A stretch of 64,000 nucleotides of DNA from Cichorium intybus (GCA_023525715.1 CM042010.1:87659384-87723383); one strand, 5' to 3'; positions 1 through 11,985 are shown, counted from the first letter of the stretch. The notes: a model not told the origin generated them from the sequence alone. Made by a program: numbers and translations.

Positions 1-2338
1 AAACACTCAGCTGTTCTTTTCCAGTTTCATATGAGAGAATTAATTTCTTTGGCATGTTTCATTTGACAGCGACAAGTCAAGAGCAGGGCCATGTGGCTTA
101 CAGTGGCTTTTTCGATTACAGTGACTATAGAGAGAAATATAAGGAAGTGTAAACAGGATGGTGACATAACCTTTTCTGTTTTAGTCACGCGTGTTGCAGT
201 CAAGAGAAAAGCGAGACAAAATTTTATCTGCCATCGTTGCTTTTCATTTGAACAAAAGAGAGATACTACTTTTTATTTCACGTGTGTTCTTGAGAGAGGT
301 AGCAGGACAATGCTGCTGTAAGCATTTAATGCTTTCATTTATGGTGCATGTACCCCATTCACGTGTCTTGTTCCCAATGTTGTAGCTTGTAGTCACAACC
401 TTAAAGTGCCGATAAAAGATTGAAACAGTCCATTGTGTCTTGCAAGAGAGAGTGAGACATGAGGGAAACGTATGGCATTCTCCATAATAACCATTTTTCA
501 TGCGTGAAAGATACAAGGAGAGAAATCAAACAGCTAGTTCACAAACATCAGACCCATAAGTCTTTACTCTGCCTTTTCTTCAAACTTGTCATAAAATATG
601 ATTTCCGAAAAATGTTGAAGAAGGTTCAATACAGTTTAGAAGCTTGTTGAAGGATGTATGAGAATTAGATTACAAAGCCCACAACAATATCCGAAGGGGA
701 GTGTTCAAAAGTGTAATCTGAATTAATGCTCAAAAGTCCCATGCTGAAACAGATTCATCCATAACCTAGTAAGTGAACGACCCCGTTTTTGTTTTCTAAA
801 ATCACTGTCTATCTTTAAAAATAATAATTTTTTTCTTTTCTGGTTCAAAAGAAGATGAAACCATGTCAACTCAAGATCCAAAGTGGAGATTTAAGAAGTA
901 TAAACCGAAGTGGATGAGGTCAAAATCCGAATTTTTTATGTCCTTATCCGAATTGCTGATGTCATAATCTGAAGCCTTCGGTTATGAAAGATTATATCAC
1001 AAGGGGAGGAGTTGATGTCATATCCGAAGGTATTTGACAAATTTTCTTTGGAACCCAAACCATTTTTGTAGAAACGACTTCTGAATATGTTGGCTTTTTG
1101 GTTGGAACAAGAAAATCTTCAAACAACAGACTATGTCATCCCGAATTTCTCAAAAAATTTCTTATTTGAACAAATAATTTAGATATTTTTGCTTTTAACC
1201 AATGAAGTAACAACAACGCTTTTCACTTCTGATGATGTAAGAACACCTTCTGAACATGTCTTTTTAGGAACCCACATCAACTTCGGTTTTGACTTCGTTT
1301 TCTTCTTTTTCTTCTTTTTAAACATATGAACACAAGATTTGTAACAATAACTTTGTTCATCTTTCTGATTCGGATCTGAAACCTTCGATCACACACACTT
1401 CGGATTTGATATTTTTGATTTTCAGCAAAATGAGTTTTCTATAACTTTTCATACCATGAAACATGTCATTTGAAACTAAAGAACCAACAAATTAGGATTT
1501 CGTTCTTTTTGAAGATTTAGCAACAAATAACACTTTTACTAAACAATCTTCTTTCAAATCTGACTCCCCCTTAACCTTTGCAACTTCCTTTTCAGGTTGG
1601 GGATCAAGCATAGATCCGAAGTGTTCATCAGATTTTCCAGAAATATGAAGATGAAGAACATCATCTTCAAAGTCTTGAAGAACATGAAGACCATTTGCAT
1701 CTTCAACAAGGGAAACATATTTTCTTATTGATTTCGGTTTTCTAATCCATGTTTATTATCAATATCTTTAAGAACTTTGAACATTTTTGAGAACAAATGT
1801 TTGTGTAGATCATGTTTCAAATGATGAAAAATGAGTCTTCCATATCTTTAACACCATCAGAAATGAGAGTATCATTTGTTATCTTCTGATTTCTTAACAC
1901 AAGCCTCAAAAATTGTTCAAAGTTTACTCTATATTTGAGATTATCAACAATAACTATCCATATTTTCGAATTTCTTGCTTCCATTCTTGTTCTAAACACC
2001 AAATAATCAATAGATTTTGAATGAAACAAGAGAGAGAAAGCAGATCTGAACAGGGTTTTTAGAGAGAGAAGGTAGATCTGGAAAGATTTCTAGTGAGAGA
2101 AACCAGATCTAAACGAATTTTTTATAAGAAAAACGGATCTGAATCGATATTTAGTGGTTGAAATCAATTTTGAGCTGAATAACTCAACAAAATATAGATT
2201 TCTTTCCAAAAAACTTACAAGATCTAAAGTCCTGAATCTAAAAATTTGAATTCTGATTGATGATGTAATGGATTGTCAAATCAGGAACCGTCCTTGAAAT
2301 AATTTGTTAAATCTTCAAAGTTAGGCTCTGATACCAAT
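1..2338 (-). mobile_element. Decayed Ty1/copia internal region (Copia-0)
   Basis: No ORF above about 90 residues is present. The primer-site/LTR junction at 2324-2339 shows that the element runs leftwards on the minus strand. At 1262-1287 the minus strand reads a lysine-rich PKLMWVPK segment, like the linker before the protease in plant copia polyproteins. A 70-residue minus ORF (1817-2029) sits where gag would begin, but I do not recognise it. At about 2026-2150 four degenerate 31-33-bp units, each with an AGATCTGAA-like core, form a leader repeat. The 3' LTR is not in the window. Around 1-700 I see nothing identifiable. Confidence 0.45.
2324..2336 (-). promoter_or_regulatory. Primer-binding site of Copia-0 (initiator tRNA-Met type)
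   Basis: The minus strand reads TGGTATCAGAGCC two bases inside the LTR end. This matches the 3' end of plant initiator tRNA-Met, the usual primer of copia elements. It fixes the element's orientation. Confidence 0.8.
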
Positions 2339-2530
2339 TGTTAGAACAAGATTTGACAAGATGCGGAATAAGAACGAACACCAATCAGGATCCAATATGC
2401 TGAATGCTTAGATTAATCAATGGGTTTTACAATGTGTATGATTTTCTCTCTACAATATGGCTAAACTCTCTCTTGAATCATTAGACTACAAATAATAAAT
2501 AAACACTATTTATAGTCTAGCAAACTAATA
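2339..2530 (-). repeat. Partial 5' LTR of Copia-0
   Basis: The minus-strand LTR ends ...TTCTAACA at 2339 next to the primer site. The distal boundary is unclear. Sequence to about 2530 is compatible with a short copia LTR, after which the composition changes. No second copy lies in the window, so the length is a guess. Confidence 0.45.
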
Positions 2531-3251
2531 AGGCCAATGTACAAACTCAAATTGGGGATTTGAAGATTTTCTAAAACGATTTTCGAGGGAAAAATTGTTT
2601 TTAAATAAAATTTCTAAGTAGTTGGGTTGAGTAACATGTGGAAGATTCCTTTGCATGTTATTGTTTGATTGTTGCTTGGGAGTTTGAAACATGGTATGCA
2701 CACCTTACTTATTATTTTAACGGATAATGGGTTTCGAAAAGAATGAGATGCGATGCAAACCGTCAACCGAGCTCAAGTAAGTTTTGTGATTCCAAATTAC
2801 CCATGCCAAGTTTGTGCTATGTGATGATATGTGTTATGCTGGAAAGCAGGTATAGAACCTAGTCAGGGAATGCATGCTAGAACTGCTTTGGATTAGGATG
2901 TCTTACTATCTGTTATTTGTTAGTATATGCTACTCTATAATCTATGCTAACACTATTAGGTTGCTTAATGAATGTTATTAGGTTATATACAATTAGGATA
3001 AGATAACCTAAGAATTTTTGGTCTGGCCTTACTAGTTGTTCGTTGTTTGGTTGTGACTTTAGGGTAGGATCATTTATTCAAATATCTATCTTATTCTCAA
3101 TTGCGTACCACTGTGTGTCCATGACGCAACCTGACGGCGTAGCAGAAGTTCTTTTAGGCACGGGTGGGGTGTGAGATAGTAGGTAGCCTAGGATGAGTGT
3201 TAGGCACTTTGGTGCGGGATCGTATGAATAAAAATGTCTAATAGATGAGTG
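2531..3251. other. Gene-free old repeat, left flank of Ath-1 (Rep-X)
   Basis: No coding potential. It is contiguous with 20744-22556 once the Ath-1 insertion and its duplication are removed. It looks like degenerate LTR or untranslated retrotransposon sequence, but I cannot name the family from this part alone. Confidence 0.35.
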
Positions 3252-3256
3252 AGTGG
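3252..3256. repeat. Target-site duplication AGTGG (left) of Ath-1
   Basis: AGTGG directly precedes the 5' LTR and recurs at 20739-20743 directly after the 3' LTR. A perfect 5-bp duplication is the usual signature of LTR-retrotransposon integrase and proves the outer boundaries. Confidence 0.95.
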
Positions 3257-4210
3257 TGACAACGCCTAGTAATATCACATATTTTAGTCGTTGTTGAGCC
3301 CTATTCTTAGTGAAATTATATCATATACATCGTGGTATTCTCACTTTTAGTGCCAGCACTTGTTTGGAAAGAAATAATGAAAACAGGGACCAAAAGCGTG
3401 CAATTTGGAAGAAGTTTGAAGATCAAGGAAAAATCAGGAAAAGACGTACGCGTGCCGCGAAATTCATCAACGCGCGACGCGGGTATGAGGCGGTGGAAAG
3501 AATTCAAATTCCGATAAAACGGGGATAAAACCTATGCGCGACGCGGGATCCATTTATGCGCGGCGCGGTCTCGAGATTTTTGCAACTATAAATAGAGGCT
3601 TTTAGGTCGAAAAAACAAGCGAAGACCTGGTGTGAAGTTGACCCCCAAGGCTCTTTGACTCCGAGATTTAGCTTCAGAAACCATCTATTGGTATTTTCAT
3701 GTTTTTATCTTTAATTTTCAATTAGTTAAATAGCTAGTAATCATTGGCTAGTATCTTTGGGAGTGACAACCATTGATATTTAGTTTTAGTTTCTGTTTTT
3801 GGATCTTTTGGTTACTGTTTGTATCATTGGATCTGAGTTTTGAGTTAATGAATCATTTGGTTACAAGTAATTGCTTCTTTTCGGTGTTTTATGCTTGTGA
3901 ATGAATTATTGGATGTTTGGATTGTGTTTGATGTTTTATTTGCCTTTGTTTGCTTCTGATTTGGAGATGTACTTCTGATTTCAGTAAGTAACAAGGTTTG
4001 GTTGGTAGTTTAGTTTAGTTTATGCTTTTTGGGATTAGTTGTCAAAAGTTAGGAACTAGGTCCTCTGACTGTAGCGTGACACTGCAGTTGGTAATCTATC
4101 ACCTGTCTCGACCACGTAACTCCTGTGGATCGACCCTGACTTCCACTATGCTAAGTGTGTGTGTTAGGTATTTTCTTATTTTTGACCACATGACGACCGC
4201 TGCGATGTCA
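3257..4210 (+). repeat. 5' LTR of Ath-1 (954 bp)
   Basis: Begins TGACAACGCC and ends GCGATGTCA. It contains CpG-dense blocks at 3448-3571 in otherwise AT-rich DNA, and a TATA box at 3587-3595. It matches 19785-20738 along its full length with scattered substitutions. Confidence 0.95.
3587..3595 (+). promoter_or_regulatory. TATA box in the Ath-1 LTR
   Basis: TATAAATAG lies just downstream of the CpG-rich block. The same box recurs at 20116-20124, at 45381-45389 in the related Ath-3 LTR, as TATAAATGG at 24501-24509, and on the minus strand at about 5731-5739, 13960-13967 and 58085-58093. Conservation of position supports a real LTR promoter. Confidence 0.7.
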
Positions 4211-4215
4211 AATTT

Positions 4216-4233
4216 TGGCGCCGTTTCCGGGGA
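4216..4233 (+). promoter_or_regulatory. Primer-binding site of Ath-1 (tRNA-Asp type)
   Basis: TGGCGCCGTTTCCGGGGA lies 5 bp inside the 5' LTR. It matches, with one change, the complement of the plant tRNA-Asp 3' end used by Athila elements. Confidence 0.8.
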
Positions 4234-4338
4234 GTTGTGAGCTTGAGAATAGGTGATTTGTAGGGCATTTTAGTTTTTGATTTTTTGGTTAGTTAGTAAT
4301 TTTTTGTTTTTGATTTTTTGGGCGTGTTGCATTAGTGC

Positions 4339-4938
4339 ATGCGTACCCGTAGGTGTGAGCAATTATCCCCTTTGCGTTTTGACTCAGAGATTGAGCGAAC
4401 TGCGCGCAAGATCCGTGCACGTAGGCGTTTAAATACAATGAGTTTTAGTAATGTCAGTAGTAGTATAGTGAGTGTTGCCTAGGAACCCTCGGGTGAGGCA
4501 ACGGGGATGTCATTTATTCCCCCTGTTTCAGAATTTCACATTGGGAGCACGAGTGCTACTGGTGGTGCAGCTTCAGCCCCTGCACCTATACCTTCATGCA
4601 CTCCGCCGTCGATTCCACCGTTTCAACCTTTATCCCAACCTCAATCCACAAACCCATTTACATCTGCCATGTCTTGGGGAGTGCCTACCCGCGATGACAC
4701 CCCATTATCTAGATAGTAGACAACCATTTCTCAACCAGCACCAGTACTTTTTAAACCACAAACCACATTCCAACCTATACCACTGCAACAACAATACCAA
4801 CAACCACCTCAGCAGCAGTACCAGTATCAAGAGGCTGAAGAGAGGTATGATGATGAAGACGAAGGATGGGTTCCACCAGCACCACAGCAACCATGGAACC
4901 GAGGTCGGGGACCTCCAAGAAGAGCACAACAGCATCAA
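4339..4938 (+). pseudogene. gag, N-terminal part (Ath-1), cut by Ath-2
   Basis: Translation from ATG 4339 begins MRTRRCEQLSPLRFD and runs into a proline/glutamine-rich stretch. The same start (MRTRRGEQ) opens the gag of Ath-2 and a variant opens Ath-3. In-frame TAG codons occur at about 4480 and at 4714-4719. The frame then continues with Q/P-rich residues until it is interrupted at 4938 by Ath-2 and resumes at 14304. The product would be the structural Gag of the virus-like particle. It is clearly inactive. Confidence 0.8.
4934..4938. repeat. Target-site duplication ATCAA (left) of Ath-2
   Basis: ATCAA at 4934-4938 is repeated at 14299-14303 on the far side of Ath-2. Removing Ath-2 and one copy restores the Ath-1 gag reading frame (glutamine-rich tract). 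Confidence 0.93.
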
Positions 4939-6070
4939 TGACTCGCCTAGGTCGTTGTGCGGTCAAAAATAAGAAAAATACCTAACACACACACTAGCAC
5001 AATGGTAGTCAGGGTCGATCCGCAGGAGTTACGTGGTCAAGTCAGGTGACAGATTACCAACTATAGTGTCACGATATAGTCAGAGGACTTAGTTCCTAAG
5101 CTTTTGACTAAAAAAAAAAAAAGAAATCCTACAAAACATAAACTGAAACAATTCCAACCAAACATAAACTTAAACTAAACTCCAAAGAAACCTAGTCACT
5201 TACTGAAATCAGAAGTACATCTCTAATTCAGAAGCAAACAAAGGCAAACAATCAAACATAAACCAAGGCATAAACTAAACCAATAACTAAGTTCCAACTG
5301 AACAGTCACTGGCTAAAGTTCAACCCATAAGGCTAACCCTAGTGGCTACTGAAATCAGCAAAGGAATTCATTCCAAACAAGGTCATGCAAACATCCAAAC
5401 ACCAAACAAACAAGCACAATCCAATATCAAGCATAAAATACCAAAAAAACCACAATTACTTGTAACCAAATGATTATCATAAACCAAACTCAGATCCACG
5501 AGTACAAACAGTAACCAAATGATTCAAAAACATAAACTAAAGCCTAATATCAGTGGTTGTCACTCCCAAAGATACTAGCTACTGAATTCTAACTATCTAG
5601 CTAAATGAAAATAAATTCTAAAACATAGAAATACCAAATGTGAAGTTGCAGAAGCTTAATCTCGGAGTCAAAGAGCCTTGTGGTCGATTTTTCACCAGGT
5701 CTTTGCTAGGGTTTTCGGCTGACAAAGCCTCTATTTATAGTTGCGAAATTCCCGCAGCCGCGTCGTGCATTTATGGTTTCCGGGGCGCGCGTACTAATCT
5801 TTTCCCGTTTTATCGGCATTTGAATTTGTTCCACCGCCTTAGATCCGCGTAGCGCCTTCTTGATTTCGGCGGCGCGCATACGTCTTTTCCTGATTTTGCC
5901 TTCTTCTTCAAACTTCCTCCAATTTGCACGCTTTTGGTCCCTGTTTTCATTATTTTCTTCCAAACAAGTACTGACATGAAAAGTGAGAATACCACCATAT
6001 ATATGATATAATTTCACTAAGAATAGGGCTCAACAACGACTAAAATATGTAATATCACTAGGCGTTGTCA
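4939..6070 (-). repeat. 3' LTR of Ath-2
   Basis: On the plus strand it starts TGACTCGCC and ends GGCGTTGTCA. It is 1132 bp. It includes a 13-A run near 5109-5122 absent from the other LTR copy, CpG-dense segments at about 5755-5880, and a TATA box at 5731-5739 (minus). Confidence 0.92.
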
Positions 6071-7091
6071 ACCACCCCACACTTGTGCCCTTCTTGTCCC
6101 CAAGCAAGAGAGTTTTTAATAAATTTTAACTAAGACTCAGATAATTTTTGACTGTGTTCAGTTTCAAAGCTTATTGCCTTATGAGTTAGAGTGAAATAGT
6201 TCATGAAAACCTAATCAGAGTGTTCTTTGGAATTCATGGCTTTCTAAAGAACCTTTTATTACAAATTTTCTGTCCACAATGAAGTGTACTTACTCATTCA
6301 GATTCTAAAGGCCATTAAGGAATTGTCCATGACTTTTGATGCTGTCTGTGCAACGAGCTTTCGAAAATACCATCCCAAACCAGACGATCTTAGGTGGTAA
6401 GGTGCATAAGTGCCTCTTCGAGGCCACCCTTTTCGGACCTACCGGCTCAAACAACAAAGGCACAGATTGACATTTCCTTCCTAAATTCCAATCCTAAAAC
6501 ACTCTAATCGTCTAACTCCTAAAACTCAACTTGTTTGACTAAACTAATAGCATGGTAACAACTACATAGTATTTCTCGAAAAATACTATTGCTATAAACA
6601 ATCACAAACCATTCGTTTCAAACTTACAATTTATTAAAAATTTTGAAAAAGTTGCTAAAAATTTGAAAATTGGTCTTTTTCCGCAAAAATTTCAGAAATA
6701 AACTCTTTCGACCGTCCACACCCCACACTTAAAACCGTACAACGTCCCCGTTGTACAAAAATTATTTAGAACAAGGGAGAAAGAGTTACCCCTTTTGACG
6801 GTAGATTGCTTGGTTGGTACTCGGTATCACAGGTACAAATTCGAACAAAAAGGTCCTTGATTTCGCATTCTAGAGTTGTAGCGCAACAGTGAACACGCCG
6901 GTGGTCAAAACAAGTGGAGGGGGCATGGTGACCCCACATTTGTTTGAGACAACTCCTCCCATTTTGGTATAACATGATTGACTCAACAAAACATTAAATG
7001 CAAACATAACAAGAAAATATAAACAAGCAAAAGATAAAAGTGTGTCATAGATACAATACATATATCCCAAAAAATAAAAAAGAAAAATACA
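6071..7091 (-). other. 3' untranslated region of Ath-2 with polypurine tract and hairpin
   Basis: No gene. The polypurine tract AAGTGTGGGG (minus, 6075-6084) abuts the 3' LTR. The same decamer occurs again at 6721-6730. A perfect hairpin, GTACAACG arms around a 4-base loop, lies at 6737-6756. It is shared with Ath-1 and Ath-3. Confidence 0.75.
6737..6756 (-). promoter_or_regulatory. Conserved 8-bp-arm hairpin, Ath-2 copy
   Basis: GTACAACG, a 4-base loop (GGGA in element sense), then CGTTGTAC. Copies at 19107-19126 (Ath-1) and 43477-43496 (Ath-3) are identical, while flanking sequence has diverged. Function unknown; it may be a 3' RNA element. Confidence 0.6.
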
Positions 7092-7965
7092 TCAATCGCC
7101 ACCTGGTGGCCTGGAAGGTCCAGCCTCATGGTCATGGGCTCTGGCTGGGAATGGTCGGGTGTGCTGGCCCTGTGCCGATGCGATCTGTAAAAGCACCTTC
7201 CCGATCCACTCTAACTGGTCCTCCATCCTGGTGACCCTGGCCGCCAATCGGTGGATAGCCGATGGATCCTCCTGCTGCTGTGGCTGTGGTGTTGGCTCTA
7301 CCGGTGCGGGCTCTGTCAGTGCTGGCTGCCTCCTGTGTCTCCTGCCAGGCTGAGCGTATACTGGCTGGGGGTCCTGGGGTGTCTCGGTCGCCACCCTCAC
7401 AAACTGTCCCGGGCGCTTCTACTCAATTAGCCCCATACTCTCCAATGCTCACGCCGAAGTGCGAGAGGGAGGTAAAGCGGTCAAAGAAGCGACAGTCCTG
7501 GCGGTGCGGATCCGGTATGATAGGGCCAAGCGGGAGATGAAATACCCGCGGGCCAATGGACTGCTGGCGGATGCACCCGTCGAACGGGTGGATAAGGCAA
7601 TGTCTAAGGCGAATGGGAGGTGAAGGAACCTGGAGGGGTCGAGAAGGACCCAGAGAAATGTCATGTCCTCACCCGACACCTTCTCGCCCCCCTCCCGCTG
7701 CATGATGGTGGTGGAGACGATGCGGTGCATGAGACGGTGGAGTGGATCACGGAGATGGCTCTCCCTGGAGGTCCCCGCGTCATAGAAAATGTTGGTCAAT
7801 GGTGCCCAAACCTCCGTATTGGCAGCCCTCTCAAGCTGCCCCTGAATACATGCCTCCATGAACCTAGCGACCTATCAATGCATCCCTCCTCGATCGGTAC
7901 TCCATAGAGCTGGCTGGTCCCTCTGGAAACTGAAGAAACTCGTGGTCTAATCTGAACATCATCTG
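7092..7965 (-). pseudogene. ATHILA-ORF-like gene (Ath-2), internally deleted
   Basis: Minus-strand pieces 7965-7864, 7859-7449 and 7400-7092 together match the Ath-1 ORF at 17585-18766. Shared parts are FRLDHEFLQF near the start, RESHLRDPLHRLMHRI, EKVSGEDMTFLWVLLDPSRF, and a C-terminal RPFPARAHDHEAGPS. Relative to Ath-1 about 350 bp are missing in the middle, including the FRLGG...GIYTEA region. A stop lies before the C-terminal part, and there is a frame change at about 7860. The family resembles ATHILA ORF-1 (Pfam name); its function is not known. Confidence 0.7.
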
Positions 7966-8648
7966 CACACATGAATTTTTTTTTTGCAATATAAGTCCCT
8001 TTCTTCCTCGCCGCACCGTGGCGTGGCCCAAGAGCAAGGGCGCGGCACCGCGAGCGGCTGTTTCCAAAATCCAAACCCAAATCGAGTTTTAACCTGTTTA
8101 AACTCAATCCAAATAGACCACAAGGTAGCCAAAGTGCCGACTAACTCATCTAGGGTCTCTATTTGGCAAAACAAATACCCTATGAGTCAGCATTGACGAT
8201 TTCTAAGTTTTGAAGTTTTTGGAGAAATCAACCAAATTAACCACCTAATCACTAGTTTTAACAAGTAAAAGTTAGTTAGAATGACGTACCGTAGTAGTAG
8301 GAATGAAATGAGCAAGAAAAAACACGAGAAATTTTTGTTGATCAGAGCTCCGAGGCATGGTGTGTGTGAATAGTGTCGCGGCTTACCTTAATATCAAAGG
8401 AAAACGACCGATCGATTCCCGCGTCGTGCAAATGCACAAACCGCGGCGCGCGTGTCACCAAATCAACCCCAGCGCATCGGGTTGATTTACGATCCCGCGT
8501 CGCACATATGAACAAACCGCGGCGCGGTCATTAAAATTTCCAAATTCTTCACACAACCCCACACTTGCCTTGGACCACTAGTACCTGCAATTAATGATGA
8601 CATTTTTCCTAGTTACTTCTAAGAAATACAAAACCTATTCTATGACAC
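7966..8648 (-). other. Spacer between protease and ATHILA-ORF (Ath-2)
   Basis: No gene. It holds paired CpG-dense blocks at about 8010-8060 and 8417-8530 and an internal polypurine-like AAGTGTGGGG (minus, 8557-8566). The corresponding spacer exists in Ath-1 (16911-17584) and Ath-3 (41240-41939). Confidence 0.6.
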
Positions 8649-8699
8649 GATGGGTTGCCTCCCAATAAGCGCTAAGTTTAACGTCTTCAGCCAGACGTA
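8649..8699 (-). promoter_or_regulatory. Conserved hairpin motif downstream of protease (Ath-2)
   Basis: In element sense: ACGTCT-GGCTGA-AGACGT, a perfect 6-bp-arm hairpin. It is followed by a conserved GCGCTT segment and GGGAGGCAACCCAT. Copies lie at 16862-16910 and 41190-41239. The GGGAGGCAACCC box is a familiar feature after the coding region in plant Athila elements. Its role is unknown. Confidence 0.6.
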
Positions 8700-8711
8700 G
8701 TACTCCTACTC

Positions 8712-9676
8712 CTATTCTTCCTCTCCTTGAACTTCTGATGACATTTGCTTGAATCCTGGTATGAAATTATGGGCCATCATTGACATTAAGGATGTGAGTT
8801 GAGTCATCCTATCACTCACTCCACTAATCCATTGTTGCTGCGATTCCAGAAGCTTGAAGACTTTTGCTTCCCTTTCTCTTGATTCTTTCTCATACTGCTG
8901 GTGTCTTGCCTCTAGCATCTCCATCATATCCAGCAACTGCTCCTTACCAATAGTGGCCAACGGGTGATCCTTTGTTTCCTTTAAAATTTCCTCTTTTCCT
9001 CCTTCTCCCATTCGCATCCATATTTTTCCTTTGTTCCTAATCCCAGGCTCCATTAGCATATTTCTGTCTGCTTGCTTGTCATCGTTCCCTGGAGGTAAAG
9101 ATACAGGGCTTCTGAACATATTCAGCCTTCTTTTTCGCGTCCCAAAGGAGATGTCCACATCCCCCGTCTTGCAGTCAATCACAGCGCCAGCCGTAGCTAA
9201 AAATGGGTGTCCTAAAATGAGCGCAGGCGCGTCCTCCAAACTTTCATACTCCATGACTAAGAAATCTACAGGATAAAAGAAGTCTCCAACCTTGACTATG
9301 ACATTGGTCAATTTTCCCCGGGATACCTTTGTTGACTGGTCAGCCAGCTGCAGTACGATCTTTGCTGGCTCTAGTTCCTCATTCTTGTACTTATCATACA
9401 AGTACCCCGGTAGCACATTTACACTTGCTCCCAAGTCCAGCAAAGTGTTCTGAATGACCACATCTCCTACAGTAGTAGTGATCAATGGTGATCCAGGATC
9501 CTTCTCTTTTTTGGGCAGTGTTCCTAACAGTGCCTCAATTGGCTTAATTGCCAATCTAACAGTGTCTGGTGGGGGAATCTTATTTTTTCCATTTCTATCG
9601 CACATATCTTGAAGAATTCTTGTATCCTCAGGAGCGTCCTTAAGTTCATCCCACAGAGGTTGGTTTATCAATGGCC
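8712..9676 (-). pseudogene. Aspartic-protease-like domain and C-terminal tail (Ath-2)
   Basis: An open frame of 319 codons. It starts with NQPLWDELKDAPEDTRIL and contains DLGASVNVLPGYLYDKY, LADQSTKVSRGKLTNVIVKV and LILGHPFLATAGAVIDCKTG. This is the retroviral-type aspartic protease of Athila Gag-Pol, with D-L-G in place of the usual D-S/T-G. A helical tail (LLDMMEMLEARHQQYEKE...) ends at 8712. It is joined to gag by a frameshift near 9677. In an autonomous element RT would follow; here none does. Confidence 0.8.
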
Positions 9677-11872
9677 CTATCGATTTAGGCGCTTCCTGTT
9701 TTTCTTCCCTTTCTTATCTTTCTTTCTTTGCTTAATTCCTGCTATCACTGACTGCTTTTCTTCCTGGACCTCCTTGTCCACCTTTGGTTGAGTTCCCTCC
9801 TCAACAGGAATTTCCTTTTCTTCCATTCCTTCCTTACCTTCCTCTTTACTCTCCACTTTCTCCTGGACTTTTTCTTCTTTCTCAAGCTCTGCCTCACTTC
9901 CTGAATCTAATAAGTCCTTCAAAGTGACCTTTCTCCATTCAGCCTCGACATTATTAACGTGTTCCTTTCCGGCTCGCTGATTATGGGTTGGATTAACTTC
10001 CGTGACACTTGGCAACTTTCCATTCTCCCTTTTTCGCTGATCCTCGGCCATTTGTCCAATTTGCCTTTCCTTGTTTGCGATAGCTTTTACATTGGCTTGG
10101 GACTGTTGCTGAGTAGCACTGAACATTTCATACATTTTTGCAACCAAGTGTTCTTAAGTTCCTGGGGCATTGTTGACAGCAGTGTTGGGCCCCCTATTAT
10201 TAATGTTGCTACCACTCCCACTCGCATTTCCATTATTGCTTGCGGGCTGGTATGACCTAGGCTGATTGGATGATTGACCTTGGTAGTTATTCTGCCTCTG
10301 GTTATTGAAGTTCTGCTGCTGTCCTTGATTATATGGTCTGTAGGGTTGTCCATTGTTGTACTGACCTTGACCCTAGCCATAAAGTTGGTTTGCCTCCTGA
10401 GTTTTCAGTCCTCCTTGACCTCCTTGTGGTTGACCTTGAGGTCCATTCTGCAGCGTCGACATAAGTCTGTCAAACATCTTATTTAATTCGCTTATTTCCT
10501 TTTTTACCTCCTTCTTCCAATCAGCATCAGCTCCCACTGCTGCTGCTGTGCCTACAGTTTTTCTCGTAGAAAAAGTCGCTTTGGAGCCATTGCTTAATTG
10601 TTCCAAGAACTGCCAAGCCTCTTCTGGGTCTTGCCACATAAATGTCCCACTTGATGAGGCATTTATCATTGCTTGATGTGTTTCACTGACTCCTTCAAAG
10701 AACAATTTCACTAACTGCCATTTGGGAACCTCATGGTGCGAGCAGGATCGTAATAACTCCTTTAACCGATAAAATGCTTCGTGGAAAGCTTCTCCTGGTT
10801 TTTGCTAGGAGTCCTGAATAACCCTCCTAATCTCCGTCGTCTTGCTTGCCGGATAGAATTCTTGTAGGAACTTGGCCTTGAGTTGGTCCCACGTGGTGAT
10901 GCTGTTTGATGGTAAAGACATAAACCAGTATTTGGCTTTGTCTTTAACAGTGAATGGGAATAACCTAAGCCTAAAGATGTTCCTATTAGTGTTTCTAGGG
11001 GTATTAGCATTAGCAATCCCTATAAATTCATATAAATGATTGTATGGGTCATCCTGCTTGTACCCCCTAAACTCCGGTAATATCCCTAACAATTGAGGCC
11101 TTATTTCTACTTGAGATTCAATATTGTCAGGAATATAAATTGGCGACGAGTCATCATATTCCCGTGGCTGGAAATGTGATGCAACCGATTGCCTCCTCGG
11201 TTGTGCAAAATATAAAGGTTGAGCAGGATTACCGTAAAAGTGATGATCGTTATACCCCTGCTGACCTGGTGGTTGTTGATGCTGCTGTGTTCTTCTGGGA
11301 GGTCCCCGACCTCGGTTCCACGGTTGTTGTGGTGCTGGTGGAACCCATCCTTCATCTTCCTCATCGTATCTCTCCTCGGTCTCTGGATATTGGTACTGTT
11401 GCTGAGGAGGTTGCTGGTATTGTTGTGGTTGTGTAGGTTTAGGTTTGAAAAATACTTGTTGCGGTTGTGAAAATGGTTGTGAAGTAGATGTCTGCTGTCT
11501 AGAGACTGGGGTACCATCATGGGTCGGCGCTCCCCAAGACATGGCAGAGGTGAATGGGTTTGTGGATTGTGGTTGTGATACTGGTGGAAATGGTGGAATC
11601 GATGGCGGAGTGCATGATGGTATGGGTACAGGGGCTGAAACTGCACCACCAGAAGCACTTGTGCTCCTGAATTGAAACTCCGGAACCGGGGGAATAAACG
11701 ACATCCCCGTTGCCTCACCCGAGGGTTCCTGGGCAACATGCTCTGGACTACTGCTAATATTACTAAAACTCATGATATTGGAACGCCTACGTGCATGGAT
11801 TTTGCGCGCAGTTTGCTCAATCTCAGGATCAAAACGCAAAGGGGATACTTGCTCACCCCTGCGGGTACGCAT
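9677..11872 (-). pseudogene. gag (Ath-2), three in-frame stops
   Basis: Starts at 11872 with MRTRRGEQVSPLRFDPEIEQ. Residues about 30-240 are P/Q-rich low-complexity. The capsid-like core follows (LRLFPFTVKDKAKYWFMSLP, then TTWDQLKAKFLQEFYPASKT). The same frame continues past stops at 10805-10807, 10373-10375 and about 10156 as capsid C-terminus (FEGVSETHQAMINASSSGT), a G/Q/N-rich linker and a lysine/glutamate-rich segment. No CCHC zinc knuckle is visible. It is the best-preserved gag of the four Athila-like copies. Confidence 0.82.
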
Positions 11873-11985
11873 GAACTAATGTAACACGCCCACAAAATCA
11901 AAAAGTAAAATACTAACCAAATGAAACTCACAAAAATTCAGAAACTAAAGTTCCTACTAATCATCTAATCTTAAGCTCACAACTC

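Noticed and set aside
91..650. Short overlapping ORFs of 60-90 codons at the left edge
   Set aside because: They overlap on both strands, lack recognisable motifs and match chance expectation for AT-rich DNA.
4472..4972. 166-codon ORF rich in Asn and His
   Set aside because: It is an out-of-frame reading of the glutamine-rich gag tract, runs across the Ath-1/Ath-2 insertion boundary, and parallels a similar shadow in Ath-2 (11107-11739).
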